DNA of 64,000 nucleotides, taken from the NCBI GenBank assembly GCA_044225825.1, contig JBGAIB010000011.1, positions 62,001 to 126,000 of the forward strand, given 5' to 3'. The translations under genes and the position numbers were made by a program. Source of the stretch: Bog-950 sp044225825. Its GTDB lineage: Bacteria > Bacteroidota > Bacteroidia > Chitinophagales > LD1. The notes below the pieces were generated by a model. That model worked only from the letters and a program-made list of their open reading frames with translations, was not told the DNA's origin and did not search any database. This document shows positions 35,896 to 44,315 of the stretch, in pieces; positions within the stretch are counted from its first letter, which is position 1, and every line of letters begins with the position of its first letter.

Positions 35896-35903
35896 TATAT
35901 TTG
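35896..35903 (+). promoter_or_regulatory. -7 element of ahcY
   Basis: TATATTTG matches TAnnTTTG and lies 18 bp before the ahcY ATG, giving a short leader. A TTTG at 35859-35862 is too far upstream to be the paired -33, so only the -7 half is supported. No SAH riboswitch-like structure is apparent in this short leader. Confidence 0.5.
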
Positions 35904-35921
35904 CAACCTCAAAATCAAATT

Positions 35922-37241
35922 ATGGTAACTACCGAAACTAAAACCACCTTGAAGTACAAAGTTAAGGACATGAGCCTGGCCGAATGGGGCCGTAAGGAAA
36001 TTAAATTGGCGGAAGCCGAAATGCCGGGATTAATGGCCCTGCGCGAAAAATACGGCAAAGAACAGCCTTTAAAAGGTGCCCGTATAGCAGGTTGCCTGCA
36101 CATGACCATCCAAACGGCTGTGCTTATTGAAACATTAACTGCTCTGGGTGCCCAGGTTAGTTGGAGTTCCTGCAATATATTCTCTACCCAGGACCATGCC
36201 GCTGCTGCGATCGCTGCAGCCGGTATTCCGGTTTACGCCTGGAAAGAAATGACCAATGAAGAGTTCGACTGGTGTATAGAGCAAACCCTGTGGGCGTTTG
36301 AAGGCGGTCAGCCCCTGAATATGATTCTGGATGACGGTGGCGATTTAACCAACATGGTATTCGATAAATACCCTGAACTGGTAAAAGATATCCGCGGTCT
36401 TTCAGAAGAGACCACAACCGGCGTTCACCGCTTATACGAGCGTATGAAGAACGGCACCCTGTTAATGCCGGCTATCAACGTAAACGACTCTGTTACCAAA
36501 TCTAAATTCGATAACAAATACGGTTGCCGCGAAAGTTTGGTGGATGCTATCCGCCGTGCTACCGACTTAATGTTGGCCGGTAAAGTAGCTGTAGTATGTG
36601 GTTATGGCGACGTAGGTAAAGGTTCTGCCGACTCCTTAAAGAGTGCCGGTGTTCGTGTTATTGTTACCGAAATCGATCCTATTTGCGCGCTGCAGGCAGC
36701 TATGGAAGGTTACGAAGTTAAGAAACTGGATACCGCCATCGGCGAGGCCGACATTATTGTAACTGCTACCGGTAACTGCGATATTGTTATGGGCAAGCAT
36801 TTCAAGAAAATGAAGCATAACGCGGTGGTATGTAACATCGGTCATTTCGATAACGAAATCGACGTTGCGTGGTTAAATGATAACTACGGTGCAAGCAAGG
36901 ATACCATCAAACCTCAGGTTGACAAGTATACCGTTGATGGCAAAGATATCATCCTGTTGGCGGAAGGCCGTCTGGTTAACCTGGGTTGCGCTATGGGGCA
37001 CCCTTCGTTTGTTATGAGTAACTCATTTACTAACCAAACGCTGGCCCAAATTGAACTTTGGAACAACTATGCCAACTACGAAAACAAAGTGTACACCTTA
37101 CCTAAGCACCTGGATGAACTGGTTGCCAAACTGCATCTGGAAAAAATTGGTGTAGAACTGGAAGAACTGAACGATAAGCAAGCCGCTTATATCGGTGTGG
37201 CAGTTCAAGGTCCTTACAAGCCTGAACACTACCGTTACTAG
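35922..37241 (+). CDS. ahcY: Adenosylhomocysteinase
   Basis: A 439-aa S-adenosylhomocysteine hydrolase, which splits SAH to adenosine and homocysteine in the methyl cycle. Signatures are GCLHMTIQTAVLIETL, SWSSCNIFSTQDHAAAAIA, NAD-binding VVCGYGDVGKGSADSLK, CNIGHFDNEIDV and the C-terminal KPEHYRY that reaches into the partner subunit. Length is normal. The ATG at 35922 is preferred because an upstream frame start at 35901 falls inside the -7 element. It is monocistronic, with terminators on both sides. Confidence 0.96.
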   Translation: MVTTETKTTLKYKVKDMSLAEWGRKEIKLAEAEMPGLMALREKYGKEQPLKGARIAGCLHMTIQTAVLIETLTALGAQVSWSSCNIFSTQDHAAAAIAAAGIPVYAWKEMTNEEFDWCIEQTLWAFEGGQPLNMILDDGGDLTNMVFDKYPELVKDIRGLSEETTTGVHRLYERMKNGTLLMPAINVNDSVTKSKFDNKYGCRESLVDAIRRATDLMLAGKVAVVCGYGDVGKGSADSLKSAGVRVIVTEIDPICALQAAMEGYEVKKLDTAIGEADIIVTATGNCDIVMGKHFKKMKHNAVVCNIGHFDNEIDVAWLNDNYGASKDTIKPQVDKYTVDGKDIILLAEGRLVNLGCAMGHPSFVMSNSFTNQTLAQIELWNNYANYENKVYTLPKHLDELVAKLHLEKIGVELEELNDKQAAYIGVAVQGPYKPEHYRY

Positions 37242-37263
37242 TAGTAACTTAACCAGAAGCAAG

Positions 37264-37295
37264 GAGCAACCCTTTCCGGGGTTGCTCTTTTTTTT
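37264..37295 (+). terminator. ahcY terminator
   Basis: GAGCAACCC pairs with GGGTTGCTC around a TTTCC-type loop, followed by about nine T. Confidence 0.85.
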
Positions 37296-37334
37296 GTCCA
37301 GGGTCTAATCCGCTAAAAGCTAACCTTGTTTCTT

Positions 37335-38933
37335 ATGCCTAAAATCTATTTTAGCGGCATGAGTATCACAGCGCAACAGATCATCGAATCTATCCCTGCA
37401 CGTTTCAGAGCCGAGAAGGCAGAAGGCGTGCAACTTACTTTGCATTTTAACCTGAGTGGTAAAGAATCCTTGCAGTATACCGTAGTCATTGCCAATGGTA
37501 GTTGCACCCTGAAACCAGGTGTACACGGTACCCCTGATTGCGTATTAAGTACAAAAACCGAAACCTACATAGAATTGGAAACCGGTAAAGCGAATCCGCA
37601 AATGGCCCTGATGCTTGGAAAGGTCAAGCTCAGTAATCTGGCTGTCATGATGCAGTTTGCAAAATGCTTCCGAAAGTTTAATGCTGAGGAAAACAATCCG
37701 CAAAACGCGAACAGTTCATACCTACATTTTCAGACGCGCCCCGTTAAAACCGGACCGTTGAAAGGAGTGAAGATTATTGATTTTACACGGCTGTTGCCCG
37801 GGCCTTTGGCTACAATGTTCTTGGCCGACATGGGGGCCGATGTAATAAAAGTAGAAGACCCTGATAGCCCTGATTACATACGCGATTTTGAACCACAGGT
37901 GAGAGGCGTTGCATTATTGTATCTGGCATTAAACCGCAACAAACGCAGTCTGGCCATCAACTATCGAAGTGCTGAAGGCAAGCAGCTGATTTATGATCTT
38001 ATAAAATCGGCGGACGTAATAGTGGAGCAGTATCGCCCCGGTGTAATGCAAGACCTGGGCTTTGGCTACGAAGCTATGAAGCAACTCAATCCGCGGTTAA
38101 TTTATGTATCAGTTACCGGTTATGGTCAGCAATCTACCATGTCCACTGCTGCCGGGCACGATCTGAACTATATAGCCATGTCAGGAAACCTGGGTATTAC
38201 CGGTATTAGGAACGGAGCACCTGTTATTCCTGGTTTTCAATTGGCTGATATTGCCGGCGGCTCGTACATGGCTATTAATGCCGTAACGGCAGCCCTTTAC
38301 CAACGCGAAAAAACCGGCAAGGGGGAATGGATAGATGTAGCTATGACAGATTGTGTGGTGCCTCTTACCGTACTGCAGCATGCTGTTTATAGCGGTACGG
38401 GGCAGAACCCCGGAAGAGCTGGTTATGAACTTAGCGGCGCTCTTGCCAACTACAACGTCTACACTTGTGCTGATGGTAAATATGTGGCGCTCGGAAGCCT
38501 TGAGCCTAAGTTCTGGAATGCCTTCTGTAGACGTGCCGGCCGTAGCGATTGGCTCAAACGTTTTTTAAAACCAGAGGAGCTGGAGGCTTTGAAAGCTGAA
38601 GTGCAGGCTTATTTTATAACCAAACCACGCGCCGAATGGTTGCAGTTTTTTGCTGCCGACGACATCTGTCTTACACCTGTAAACGAATTGGAGGACCTCG
38701 AAAATGACCCTTACCTGCAAAGTCGTGGTTTGTTCCTGGATAATGAACATGCCGTTGTGGGCAAATACAAAACGATCAATCAGCCTTTAAAATTCAAAGA
38801 AGCGACCTTTGGAAACAACTGGTCGGCGCCTGAATTAGGTGCTGATACAGGTAGCATTTTAAGGGAACTGAATTACCCCGAAACCCGTATACAACAATTG
38901 CAAACCAACGGCATAATTAAAACTACCCCATGA
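37335..38933 (+). CDS. SCP2 sterol-carrier domain fused to a CaiB/BaiF alpha-methylacyl-CoA racemase
   Basis: A 532-aa fusion. Residues about 10-110 form an SCP2 sterol/lipid-binding domain (QQIIESIPARFRAEKAEG ... LSTKTETYIELETGKANPQMAL). Residues about 135-525 form a class III CoA-transferase/racemase, with KIIDFTRLLPGPLATMFLADMGADVIKVE at its start. The racemase catalytic pair is visible: His in AAGHDLNYIAMSG and Asp in QLADIAGGSYMAI, as in alpha-methylacyl-CoA racemase. These enzymes invert branched-chain acyl-CoA centres so that beta-oxidation can proceed; the SCP2 part may present the lipid. The start at 37335 is chosen over 37359 (MSITAQQ), which would also keep the whole SCP2 domain. 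It is coupled to the next gene by an ATGA overlap. Confidence 0.85.
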   Translation: MPKIYFSGMSITAQQIIESIPARFRAEKAEGVQLTLHFNLSGKESLQYTVVIANGSCTLKPGVHGTPDCVLSTKTETYIELETGKANPQMALMLGKVKLSNLAVMMQFAKCFRKFNAEENNPQNANSSYLHFQTRPVKTGPLKGVKIIDFTRLLPGPLATMFLADMGADVIKVEDPDSPDYIRDFEPQVRGVALLYLALNRNKRSLAINYRSAEGKQLIYDLIKSADVIVEQYRPGVMQDLGFGYEAMKQLNPRLIYVSVTGYGQQSTMSTAAGHDLNYIAMSGNLGITGIRNGAPVIPGFQLADIAGGSYMAINAVTAALYQREKTGKGEWIDVAMTDCVVPLTVLQHAVYSGTGQNPGRAGYELSGALANYNVYTCADGKYVALGSLEPKFWNAFCRRAGRSDWLKRFLKPEELEALKAEVQAYFITKPRAEWLQFFAADDICLTPVNELEDLENDPYLQSRGLFLDNEHAVVGKYKTINQPLKFKEATFGNNWSAPELGADTGSILRELNYPETRIQQLQTNGIIKTTP

Positions 38934-40759
38934 TGCAGGTTAAGCTTCGCCCTTTTCTATTGTTCATTTTTGTATTGGCTACAAGCGGCTTACAGGCCGG
39001 TGATATTGATAAAGCGTTTAAGGCACTCAATACCGGTGATTACCCCAACGCGCTCAAATTTTTACGCGAGGTGTTGAGTGAACAAGCCGATAACGCCGCA
39101 GCTAACTGGGGGATGGCTAAATACTATTCTTCAAAAGATAACAGAAGCTACGATCTGGATTCTGCCAATTTTTACATCCTGAAAGCGGCTAAAAAAATTC
39201 CCATAAACCCAGAGGAGAAGGAAGGAAAGAAGTTTCTGGCCCTGGGGGTGCGTGACTATACCATTCAAACCCTACAGAAAGAGATAAACTTTGAAGCTTA
39301 CTCGGCGGCTGAAAAAACAAATACGCTGGAATCCTATCAACACTTCCTCGACTTTTTTACCGACCCTCCATTAAGGGAAAATGCACTGAACTTCCGTAAC
39401 CAGAAGGCTTACATACGGGCAATGTCTGCCCAAACACCCGAAGCGCTTGATGAGTTTATCAAGAAATACCCCGATGCATCGGAAATAAAAGAGGCGAAAG
39501 AGAAATACGAGAAACTATTATACGAACGCACTACCTACGATAAAACCTTCGAAAGCTACAAGCGCTACGTAGATACCTATCCTAAAGGCGCTTATGTAAA
39601 AGAAGCGCAACAACTATACGAGGAAAAACTCCTGAATTTTTATGTGAACAAACACAGCCTTACGGGCTATATCGAGTTTGCCAATAAGTACAAAACGCAC
39701 CCGGCTTATAATGCCATTCAGGATTCCGTCTACCAACTTTACACGGCAGACAACAGTGTAGAGTCATTTACCAATTTTGTGAAGGATTTTAAGGGTAACC
39801 GCAATATCAAAGAAGCCTGGGAACAGTTGTATCTTTTATATACTGCACCTGCAAATGAAGGTATTTACCGTAAATTCTTAGAGGAGTTTTCAGACTTCCC
39901 TGATAAGGATCGGGTCTATGCCGATATCGAACTTTCCAAGCGCGAGTTGCATCCATTCCAACGCGATGGTAAATGGGGTTATGGCGTACAACCTACTGGC
40001 GATTCTATCAATATCGTAATCCCTTTTGAATACGAAGAAGCGTTTGAGTTTAAGAGTGGTTTCGCGGCAGTGCGCAGTAAACCATGTACCGGCGATAAGT
40101 GTATCTATTATTATATCGATCGTGGTAATCACCGCGCTTTTCTTAACGAATTCAATTTTGCCGGCGACTTCGATAACGGCTATGCCATCGTAGGTGTAGG
40201 TAATTGCGAAAGCGGGGATTGCAGATACGGTTTGATTGATAAACGTGGTAAACTGGTAATCCCTGCGGTATATGATGATCTCAATGATCCTACTGAAGGA
40301 TTATACCTGGCAGAAAAAGACAGTAAGTATGGTTTTATAAATGCTAAAGGCGAAGTAGTTATTACATTTAAGTATACTGATGCGCTGCCATTTAGTGAAG
40401 GTATTGCGGCTGTTGCTATTGACGGCAATTGGTTTTTTATAGATAAAACCGGGGCGCAAAAATTTATTAACCGTTTTCAGGATGTTAGCAGCTTTAGTGA
40501 GGGATTGTGTGCTGCAACGCAGGACGGCGAAAACTGGGGCTACATCGATCTTACTGGTAACTTTGTTATTGCGCCGCAATACGAGGATGCAGAAGACTTT
40601 AGCGGAGGGTATGGCATTGTTTCTAAAAAGGAGAAGGACCCCAAAAACAAATCACTATCTATCAGCCAGCGCTATAAAATTGACCGTACGGGTAAGCAAA
40701 TTGAAAAACTTACCGCACCTAAGCCGGTAAAAACGGGCAAAAAGAAAGGCCGCAAATAG
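38930..40759 (+). CDS. Exported WG-repeat protein with TPR-like N-terminal half
   Basis: A 609-aa protein with a signal peptide (about 23 residues, ending SGLQAG). A helical TPR-like region (about 25-340) begins IDKAFKALNTGDYPNALKFL. At least six WG beta-hairpin repeats follow (about 345-575: KWGYGVQ, RYGLIDKRGKLVIPAVYD, KYGFINAKGEVVI, NWFFIDKTG, NWGYIDLTGNFVI). The tail is lysine-rich (KTGKKKGRK). Location is the periplasm or cell surface. Function is unknown; WG proteins are often surface or toxin-associated scaffolds. Its ATG overlaps the stop of the racemase fusion. Confidence 0.85.
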   Translation: MMQVKLRPFLLFIFVLATSGLQAGDIDKAFKALNTGDYPNALKFLREVLSEQADNAAANWGMAKYYSSKDNRSYDLDSANFYILKAAKKIPINPEEKEGKKFLALGVRDYTIQTLQKEINFEAYSAAEKTNTLESYQHFLDFFTDPPLRENALNFRNQKAYIRAMSAQTPEALDEFIKKYPDASEIKEAKEKYEKLLYERTTYDKTFESYKRYVDTYPKGAYVKEAQQLYEEKLLNFYVNKHSLTGYIEFANKYKTHPAYNAIQDSVYQLYTADNSVESFTNFVKDFKGNRNIKEAWEQLYLLYTAPANEGIYRKFLEEFSDFPDKDRVYADIELSKRELHPFQRDGKWGYGVQPTGDSINIVIPFEYEEAFEFKSGFAAVRSKPCTGDKCIYYYIDRGNHRAFLNEFNFAGDFDNGYAIVGVGNCESGDCRYGLIDKRGKLVIPAVYDDLNDPTEGLYLAEKDSKYGFINAKGEVVITFKYTDALPFSEGIAAVAIDGNWFFIDKTGAQKFINRFQDVSSFSEGLCAATQDGENWGYIDLTGNFVIAPQYEDAEDFSGGYGIVSKKEKDPKNKSLSISQRYKIDRTGKQIEKLTAPKPVKTGKKKGRK

Positions 40760-40782
40760 CGGCCTGATAAGGAGCGCAACTG

Positions 40783-41115
40783 TTAAAGCAGTTTTTCGAT
40801 AATATGTATCAGCACCTGTTCAAGTTGGGTGTGCCTGGTCTCTGTTTGTAACAGGTCTTCCAGGTCTTTACGCACTTTCTCTTCTTTTTCAGGAGTGTTC
40901 AGGTAGCGCTTTTTGTAGTCATCAATAATATCAATAGCTTCTACATCCGATACCTCGTCGACCTTGGCTTTAATTTTATCAATGTCTTTTATGCCGGTTC
41001 GGTTACGTATAAACTCCAGTTCGGTAGGTGTGATTTCCGTGTTCATTCGGGCACCATACACCATTATAAATGCTAAAAATTCTTCGTAGCTCCAGTTGCT
41101 GTCATCAATAGCCAT
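40783..41115 (-). CDS. Small conserved hypothetical protein (all-helical)
   Basis: A 110-aa acidic helical protein (MAIDDSNWSYEEFLAFIMVY ... TPTELEFIRNRTGIKDIDKI). The pattern of an N-terminal helix followed by an E-F-I-type helix loosely resembles TerB-like or EF-hand-like folds, but no calcium loop is present. It is convergent with the WG-repeat gene. Its start codon abuts the T-tract of the secG terminator. Confidence 0.72.
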   Translation of the reverse strand: MAIDDSNWSYEEFLAFIMVYGARMNTEITPTELEFIRNRTGIKDIDKIKAKVDEVSDVEAIDIIDDYKKRYLNTPEKEEKVRKDLEDLLQTETRHTQLEQVLIHIIEKLL

Positions 41116-41142
41116 AAAAAAGGTCGCCGTTTTGCGGCGACC
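41115..41142 (-). terminator. Terminator of secG ending at the next gene's start codon
   Basis: On the minus strand GGTCGCCG and CGGCGACC form an 8-bp GC-rich stem (41142-41122), followed by seven T (41121-41115). The last of these is the complement position next to the ATG of the 110-aa gene (41115-41113). Confidence 0.75.
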
Positions 41143-41172
41143 GTGAATATAGAAAGTTTTAAAATGCTTGTA

Positions 41173-41520
41173 TTATGGTTTTGGAGCCGGGGTAGTATTA
41201 CCTGCGCCTGGGGCCGGAGCACCACCACCTTTATTAGCCCAATCCATCAGTTCCGTATTGCTGGATGAGTTGCCGTTTTTAACGCTGGCTTTTTTACCTA
41301 CAAAAAAGGCAGTAGAAAGGCAGAAGAACAATAAAGCTGCAGCCAGAATCCAGGTAGCTTTTTCAACTACATCGGTAGAGCGGCGCGCGCCTAGTAACTG
41401 CTGACCTACACCACCAAACGAGGAGTTAAGACCGCCACCTTTAGGGTTTTGAATAAGAACGATTGCGCCTAATAATACACCGGCAACAACCGCTAAAATG
41501 GTAACAATGGTATACATCAT
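41173..41520 (-). CDS. secG: Preprotein translocase subunit SecG
   Basis: A 115-aa protein with two membrane helices (about residues 4-22 and 55-75). The SecG core motif lies between them: VLIQNPKGGGLNSSFGG, then QLLGARRSTDVVEKATW. The C-terminal tail is extended, disordered and rich in Pro/Gly/Ala (GGGAPAPGAGNTTPAPKP), as is usual in Bacteroidota. It assists SecYEG protein export. It overlaps the preceding gene by 4 bp. Confidence 0.95.
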   Translation of the reverse strand: MMYTIVTILAVVAGVLLGAIVLIQNPKGGGLNSSFGGVGQQLLGARRSTDVVEKATWILAAALLFFCLSTAFFVGKKASVKNGNSSSNTELMDWANKGGGAPAPGAGNTTPAPKP

Positions 41521-42524
41521 AAGTCAATGCAGTTTTTTAGATACTGAATGCGGGCGGCAAATAAATCACTTTTTTCCGGAAATTTCAAAGATAAGGCTTC
41601 ATAGGCCTTAATAGCCTTGGGGTATTTACGCTGTTTTTCATATAAAGTGGCCAGTGTTTCCGTCACAAATGCCGGATCAATCTCAATTTCAGCTACATTT
41701 TTAACAGGTTCTGCTGTTTTATGCTTCTGGATCTGTTTTTCAATAAATTTATCCAGCCCTTTCGAATAATGAGTTTCTTCCTTAACTAACTCGTGCAGGT
41801 AGTCAACGGTGGCATTGGCGGCTATCAGGCGGTCTAACTCTTCATCCTGCTGCATGGTTTTTTCGTCCTCCGCTAGTGGGGCCGCCGCTGTTTCCTTATC
41901 TCGCTTGGCAAAAGCATGCAGCCATTCGTCAAAGGTATGTGGTTCTATCAGCGAGAAAGCAGCTACTTGCTGTTCAGCTGTTACCGGTTCGTTCTCTGAT
42001 GCTGTAACTTGCTCCTGGACTTCTTGAATGGTAGTTTCTTGAGGAGGGGCACTTATTTCTTCGTCTTTAGCAGCGGTAATTACGGGTTCCTCCTGCGGTT
42101 TTTCTTCAGGACTAGCTGTCTCCTCCGCTGTTTCCACTGCTGTAATTATAGGTCCTTTAGTGGATTCAACTGGCTCAATAACCTTCACTTCTGCAGTAGG
42201 GAAGGCCTCCAAAATCTCCTGTTTTGTATTGATTTCAGGGGTGAATATTTCAGTTGGAATACTTATTGCAGGTTCTTGATTTTCAATTTGTTCAGCGGCA
42301 GGGGTGTGGAACAGTTCGTAAAACAATTCCCGGTCCTGCACATACAGCGCTGCCATTTGCAACTGCTCATCAAATTTGGGATGATTTTCCAACTGATATT
42401 TACGAGCTAACAACACTTGTGCCTGGTGGAAATAAGGGAATTTCTGAACCAAATTCTCCAGTTCTCGGGTTGAATAGCGGTTCAGTTGTTCGTTAAATGT
42501 CTCTTTCGATAAATTGTTGAGCAC
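41517..42524 (-). CDS. Hypothetical protein with acidic linker and C-terminal TPR
   Basis: A 335-aa protein. The N-terminal helical domain (about 1-75) is LSKETFNEQLNRYSTRELENLVQKFPYF. A long Glu/Pro/Ala/Thr-rich linker follows (about 80-205). A helical C-terminus ends with one clear TPR (about 285-330: ETLATLYEKQRKYPKAIKAYEALSLKFPEK). There is no signal peptide. It is the first gene of an operon with secG, so it may be linked to export or the envelope; that is inferred from position only. Confidence 0.75.
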   Translation of the reverse strand: MLNNLSKETFNEQLNRYSTRELENLVQKFPYFHQAQVLLARKYQLENHPKFDEQLQMAALYVQDRELFYELFHTPAAEQIENQEPAISIPTEIFTPEINTKQEILEAFPTAEVKVIEPVESTKGPIITAVETAEETASPEEKPQEEPVITAAKDEEISAPPQETTIQEVQEQVTASENEPVTAEQQVAAFSLIEPHTFDEWLHAFAKRDKETAAAPLAEDEKTMQQDEELDRLIAANATVDYLHELVKEETHYSKGLDKFIEKQIQKHKTAEPVKNVAEIEIDPAFVTETLATLYEKQRKYPKAIKAYEALSLKFPEKSDLFAARIQYLKNCIDL

Positions 42525-42650
42525 CGGGCAAAACTAAAATAAAATCATCTTCGTTAAACATTACCTTAGTTTTAATATAAATGCCTGAGGGTAACCAATT
42601 TAAGCGACAACACGTATCGCAATGTAATAGGAGTGTCCAAAATCGTATAG

Positions 42651-42690
42651 TTTCATATAATTCAACGTATTTTCATATAATTCAACGTAT
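42651..42690. repeat. Perfect 20-bp tandem repeat in a divergent gap
   Basis: TTTCATATAATTCAACGTAT occurs twice back to back (42651-42670, 42671-42690). It lies in the 254-bp gap between the divergent genes at 42524 and 42779, about 90 bp before the latter. The 20-bp period puts the two copies near the same helical face. This is an operator candidate. Confidence 0.6.
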
Positions 42691-42778
42691 AAGCGTGTAA
42701 AGAACCCCCCTTTAAAAAGTTTGGGGCATCATAGTTTTACCTTACATTTATTTTTCGAAACCAAAACAACCCTTAAAA

Positions 42779-43696
42779 ATGGAAAATCAAGGAAGTGACA
42801 ACAAGAAGATCTATGTCGCCATCATCGTTCTGCTATTGCTGATAAACGGTGTTGGAGGCTATTTGCTGTGGAGCGAAAATAAAAGTAAGAAGGATCTGGG
42901 TGTTCAAAAGGAACAACTGGAGAAGCAATACAATGAGGCTACTGCTACTATTGAAGCTAAAAAGGCCGTTATTGATAGCCTGATTGCCACCGGCGATATT
43001 AAAGATCAGGAAATACTAGCTAAGCGCGATAGCCTGGATGCCCTGCAAAAGAGCATTAAAGCTATGTTTGCTAAAGGTCGTTTAGATAAGGAGCAAATTG
43101 CCAAACTGCAGGAGCAGATTAAGGCATATGAAACCACTATCGACGAAATGAAGCAGCAGATTACCAAGTTAACCCAGGAAAACAAAGAACTGGCAGCCAA
43201 CAACCAACAACTTACTACTGATTTAACAGCTGAAAAGCAAACTACTGCCGACCTGAGCGAGAAGAACAAAGGTTTGAGCGCAAAGGTGGAATTGGGTTCG
43301 TTGTTGCAACTGCGTAATATATCTATAGCCGGTATTAAAAAGAAAGGCAGCGGTAAAGAAGTGGAACAGAAAAAAGCCAAGCAGGTTGAAAGCCTTCGTA
43401 TCTCGTTTGAAACCGGCGACAATAAAGTGTTAGATGCTGGCCCTTTAAGCCTGTATGTGCGTATCATTAACCCTAAAGGCGAAACTATTTCAGTTGCCGA
43501 CCAGGGGTCAGGTACCTTTACTGATGCAAGCGGTCAAACTATCCAATACACTAAAAAGGCTGATCTGGATTGGGATCAAACCAATAAGAAAGTGGTTGTA
43601 TACTGGAGCCAGAATGTAAAAGATGCTGGTAACTATACTGTGGAAATTTACCAGAGCGGTAACAAAATCGGCGATGGCCGTGTAGAATTCAAATAG
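42779..43696 (+). CDS. Membrane-anchored coiled-coil protein
   Basis: A 305-aa protein with one N-terminal membrane helix (about 11-28, VAIIVLLLLINGVGGYLLW). A long coiled coil follows (about 38-175, repeated KEQLEKQ/KLQEQIKAYETTIDEMKQQITKL). A C-terminal beta domain (about 185-305) has an Ig-like look (LRISFETGDNKVLDAGPLSL ... GNYTVEIYQSGNKIGDGRVEF). It probably projects into the periplasm. No family name is recognised. A strong terminator follows. Confidence 0.82.
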   Translation: MENQGSDNKKIYVAIIVLLLLINGVGGYLLWSENKSKKDLGVQKEQLEKQYNEATATIEAKKAVIDSLIATGDIKDQEILAKRDSLDALQKSIKAMFAKGRLDKEQIAKLQEQIKAYETTIDEMKQQITKLTQENKELAANNQQLTTDLTAEKQTTADLSEKNKGLSAKVELGSLLQLRNISIAGIKKKGSGKEVEQKKAKQVESLRISFETGDNKVLDAGPLSLYVRIINPKGETISVADQGSGTFTDASGQTIQYTKKADLDWDQTNKKVVVYWSQNVKDAGNYTVEIYQSGNKIGDGRVEFK

Positions 43697-43710
43697 TAGA
43701 TCTAACTACC

Positions 43711-43756
43711 ATAAAATAAGAAAGCCCTTCTTTCCGGAAGGGCTTTCTTATTTTAT
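43711..43756. terminator. Perfect 20-bp-stem bidirectional terminator
   Basis: ATAAAATAAGAAAGCCCTTC (43711-43730) is exactly complementary to 43737-43756 across a TTTCCG loop, with A/T tracts on both flanks. It lies between the convergent coiled-coil gene (+) and ndk (-) and can end both transcripts. Confidence 0.88.
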
Positions 43757-43774
43757 ACTAAAGCGAAAATGGAA

Positions 43775-44194
43775 CTAGAAACGTTCTAAACCGCTGAAGT
43801 GGAAAGATGCTTCGATTGCAGCGTTTTCATCACTGTCGGAACCGTGGATAGCGTTGCGCTCGATGTTGGTAGCAAACAGTTTACGGATGGTGCCTGCATC
43901 AGCTTTCTCAGGGTTGGTAGCGCCAATTAATTTGCGGAAGTCTTCAACGGCATTTTCCTTTTCTAATACGGCGGCCACGATAGGTCCTTCAGTCATAAAG
44001 GCAACCAGTTCACCGAAAAACGGACGGGCTTTGTGTACGGCATAAAACTCTTCTGCTTTCTCTTTCGAAAGGCGGGTAAGTTTCATGGCCTGAACACGGA
44101 AACCGGCCTGAATAATCATATCAATAATTTTTCCTGAATTGCCTGCTGCTACTGCATCGGGCTTAATCATGGTTAAAGTGATGTTGCTTGCCAT
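43775..44194 (-). CDS. ndk: Nucleoside diphosphate kinase
   Basis: A 139-aa NDP kinase that balances NTP pools by phosphate transfer through a histidine intermediate. H117 in the signature RNAIHGSDS is the phosphorylated residue. The N-terminal TLTMIKPDAV and RPFFGELVAFMTEGP stretches are typical. It is monocistronic. The 121-bp gap to the TonB receptor gene (44195-44315) contains only its leader. Confidence 0.96.
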   Translation of the reverse strand: MASNITLTMIKPDAVAAGNSGKIIDMIIQAGFRVQAMKLTRLSKEKAEEFYAVHKARPFFGELVAFMTEGPIVAAVLEKENAVEDFRKLIGATNPEKADAGTIRKLFATNIERNAIHGSDSDENAAIEASFHFSGLERF

Positions 44195-44315
44195 ATTGTT
44201 CGTTCTTTTTTAAATGTATGAAGGCTGCGAATGCCTTTTTAAATCGCGTGCGAAAATAAACCTACTATTCAGTTTTACAATACATGCCTGCATTTTTAAG
44301 GCAAACCGCTAAGCG

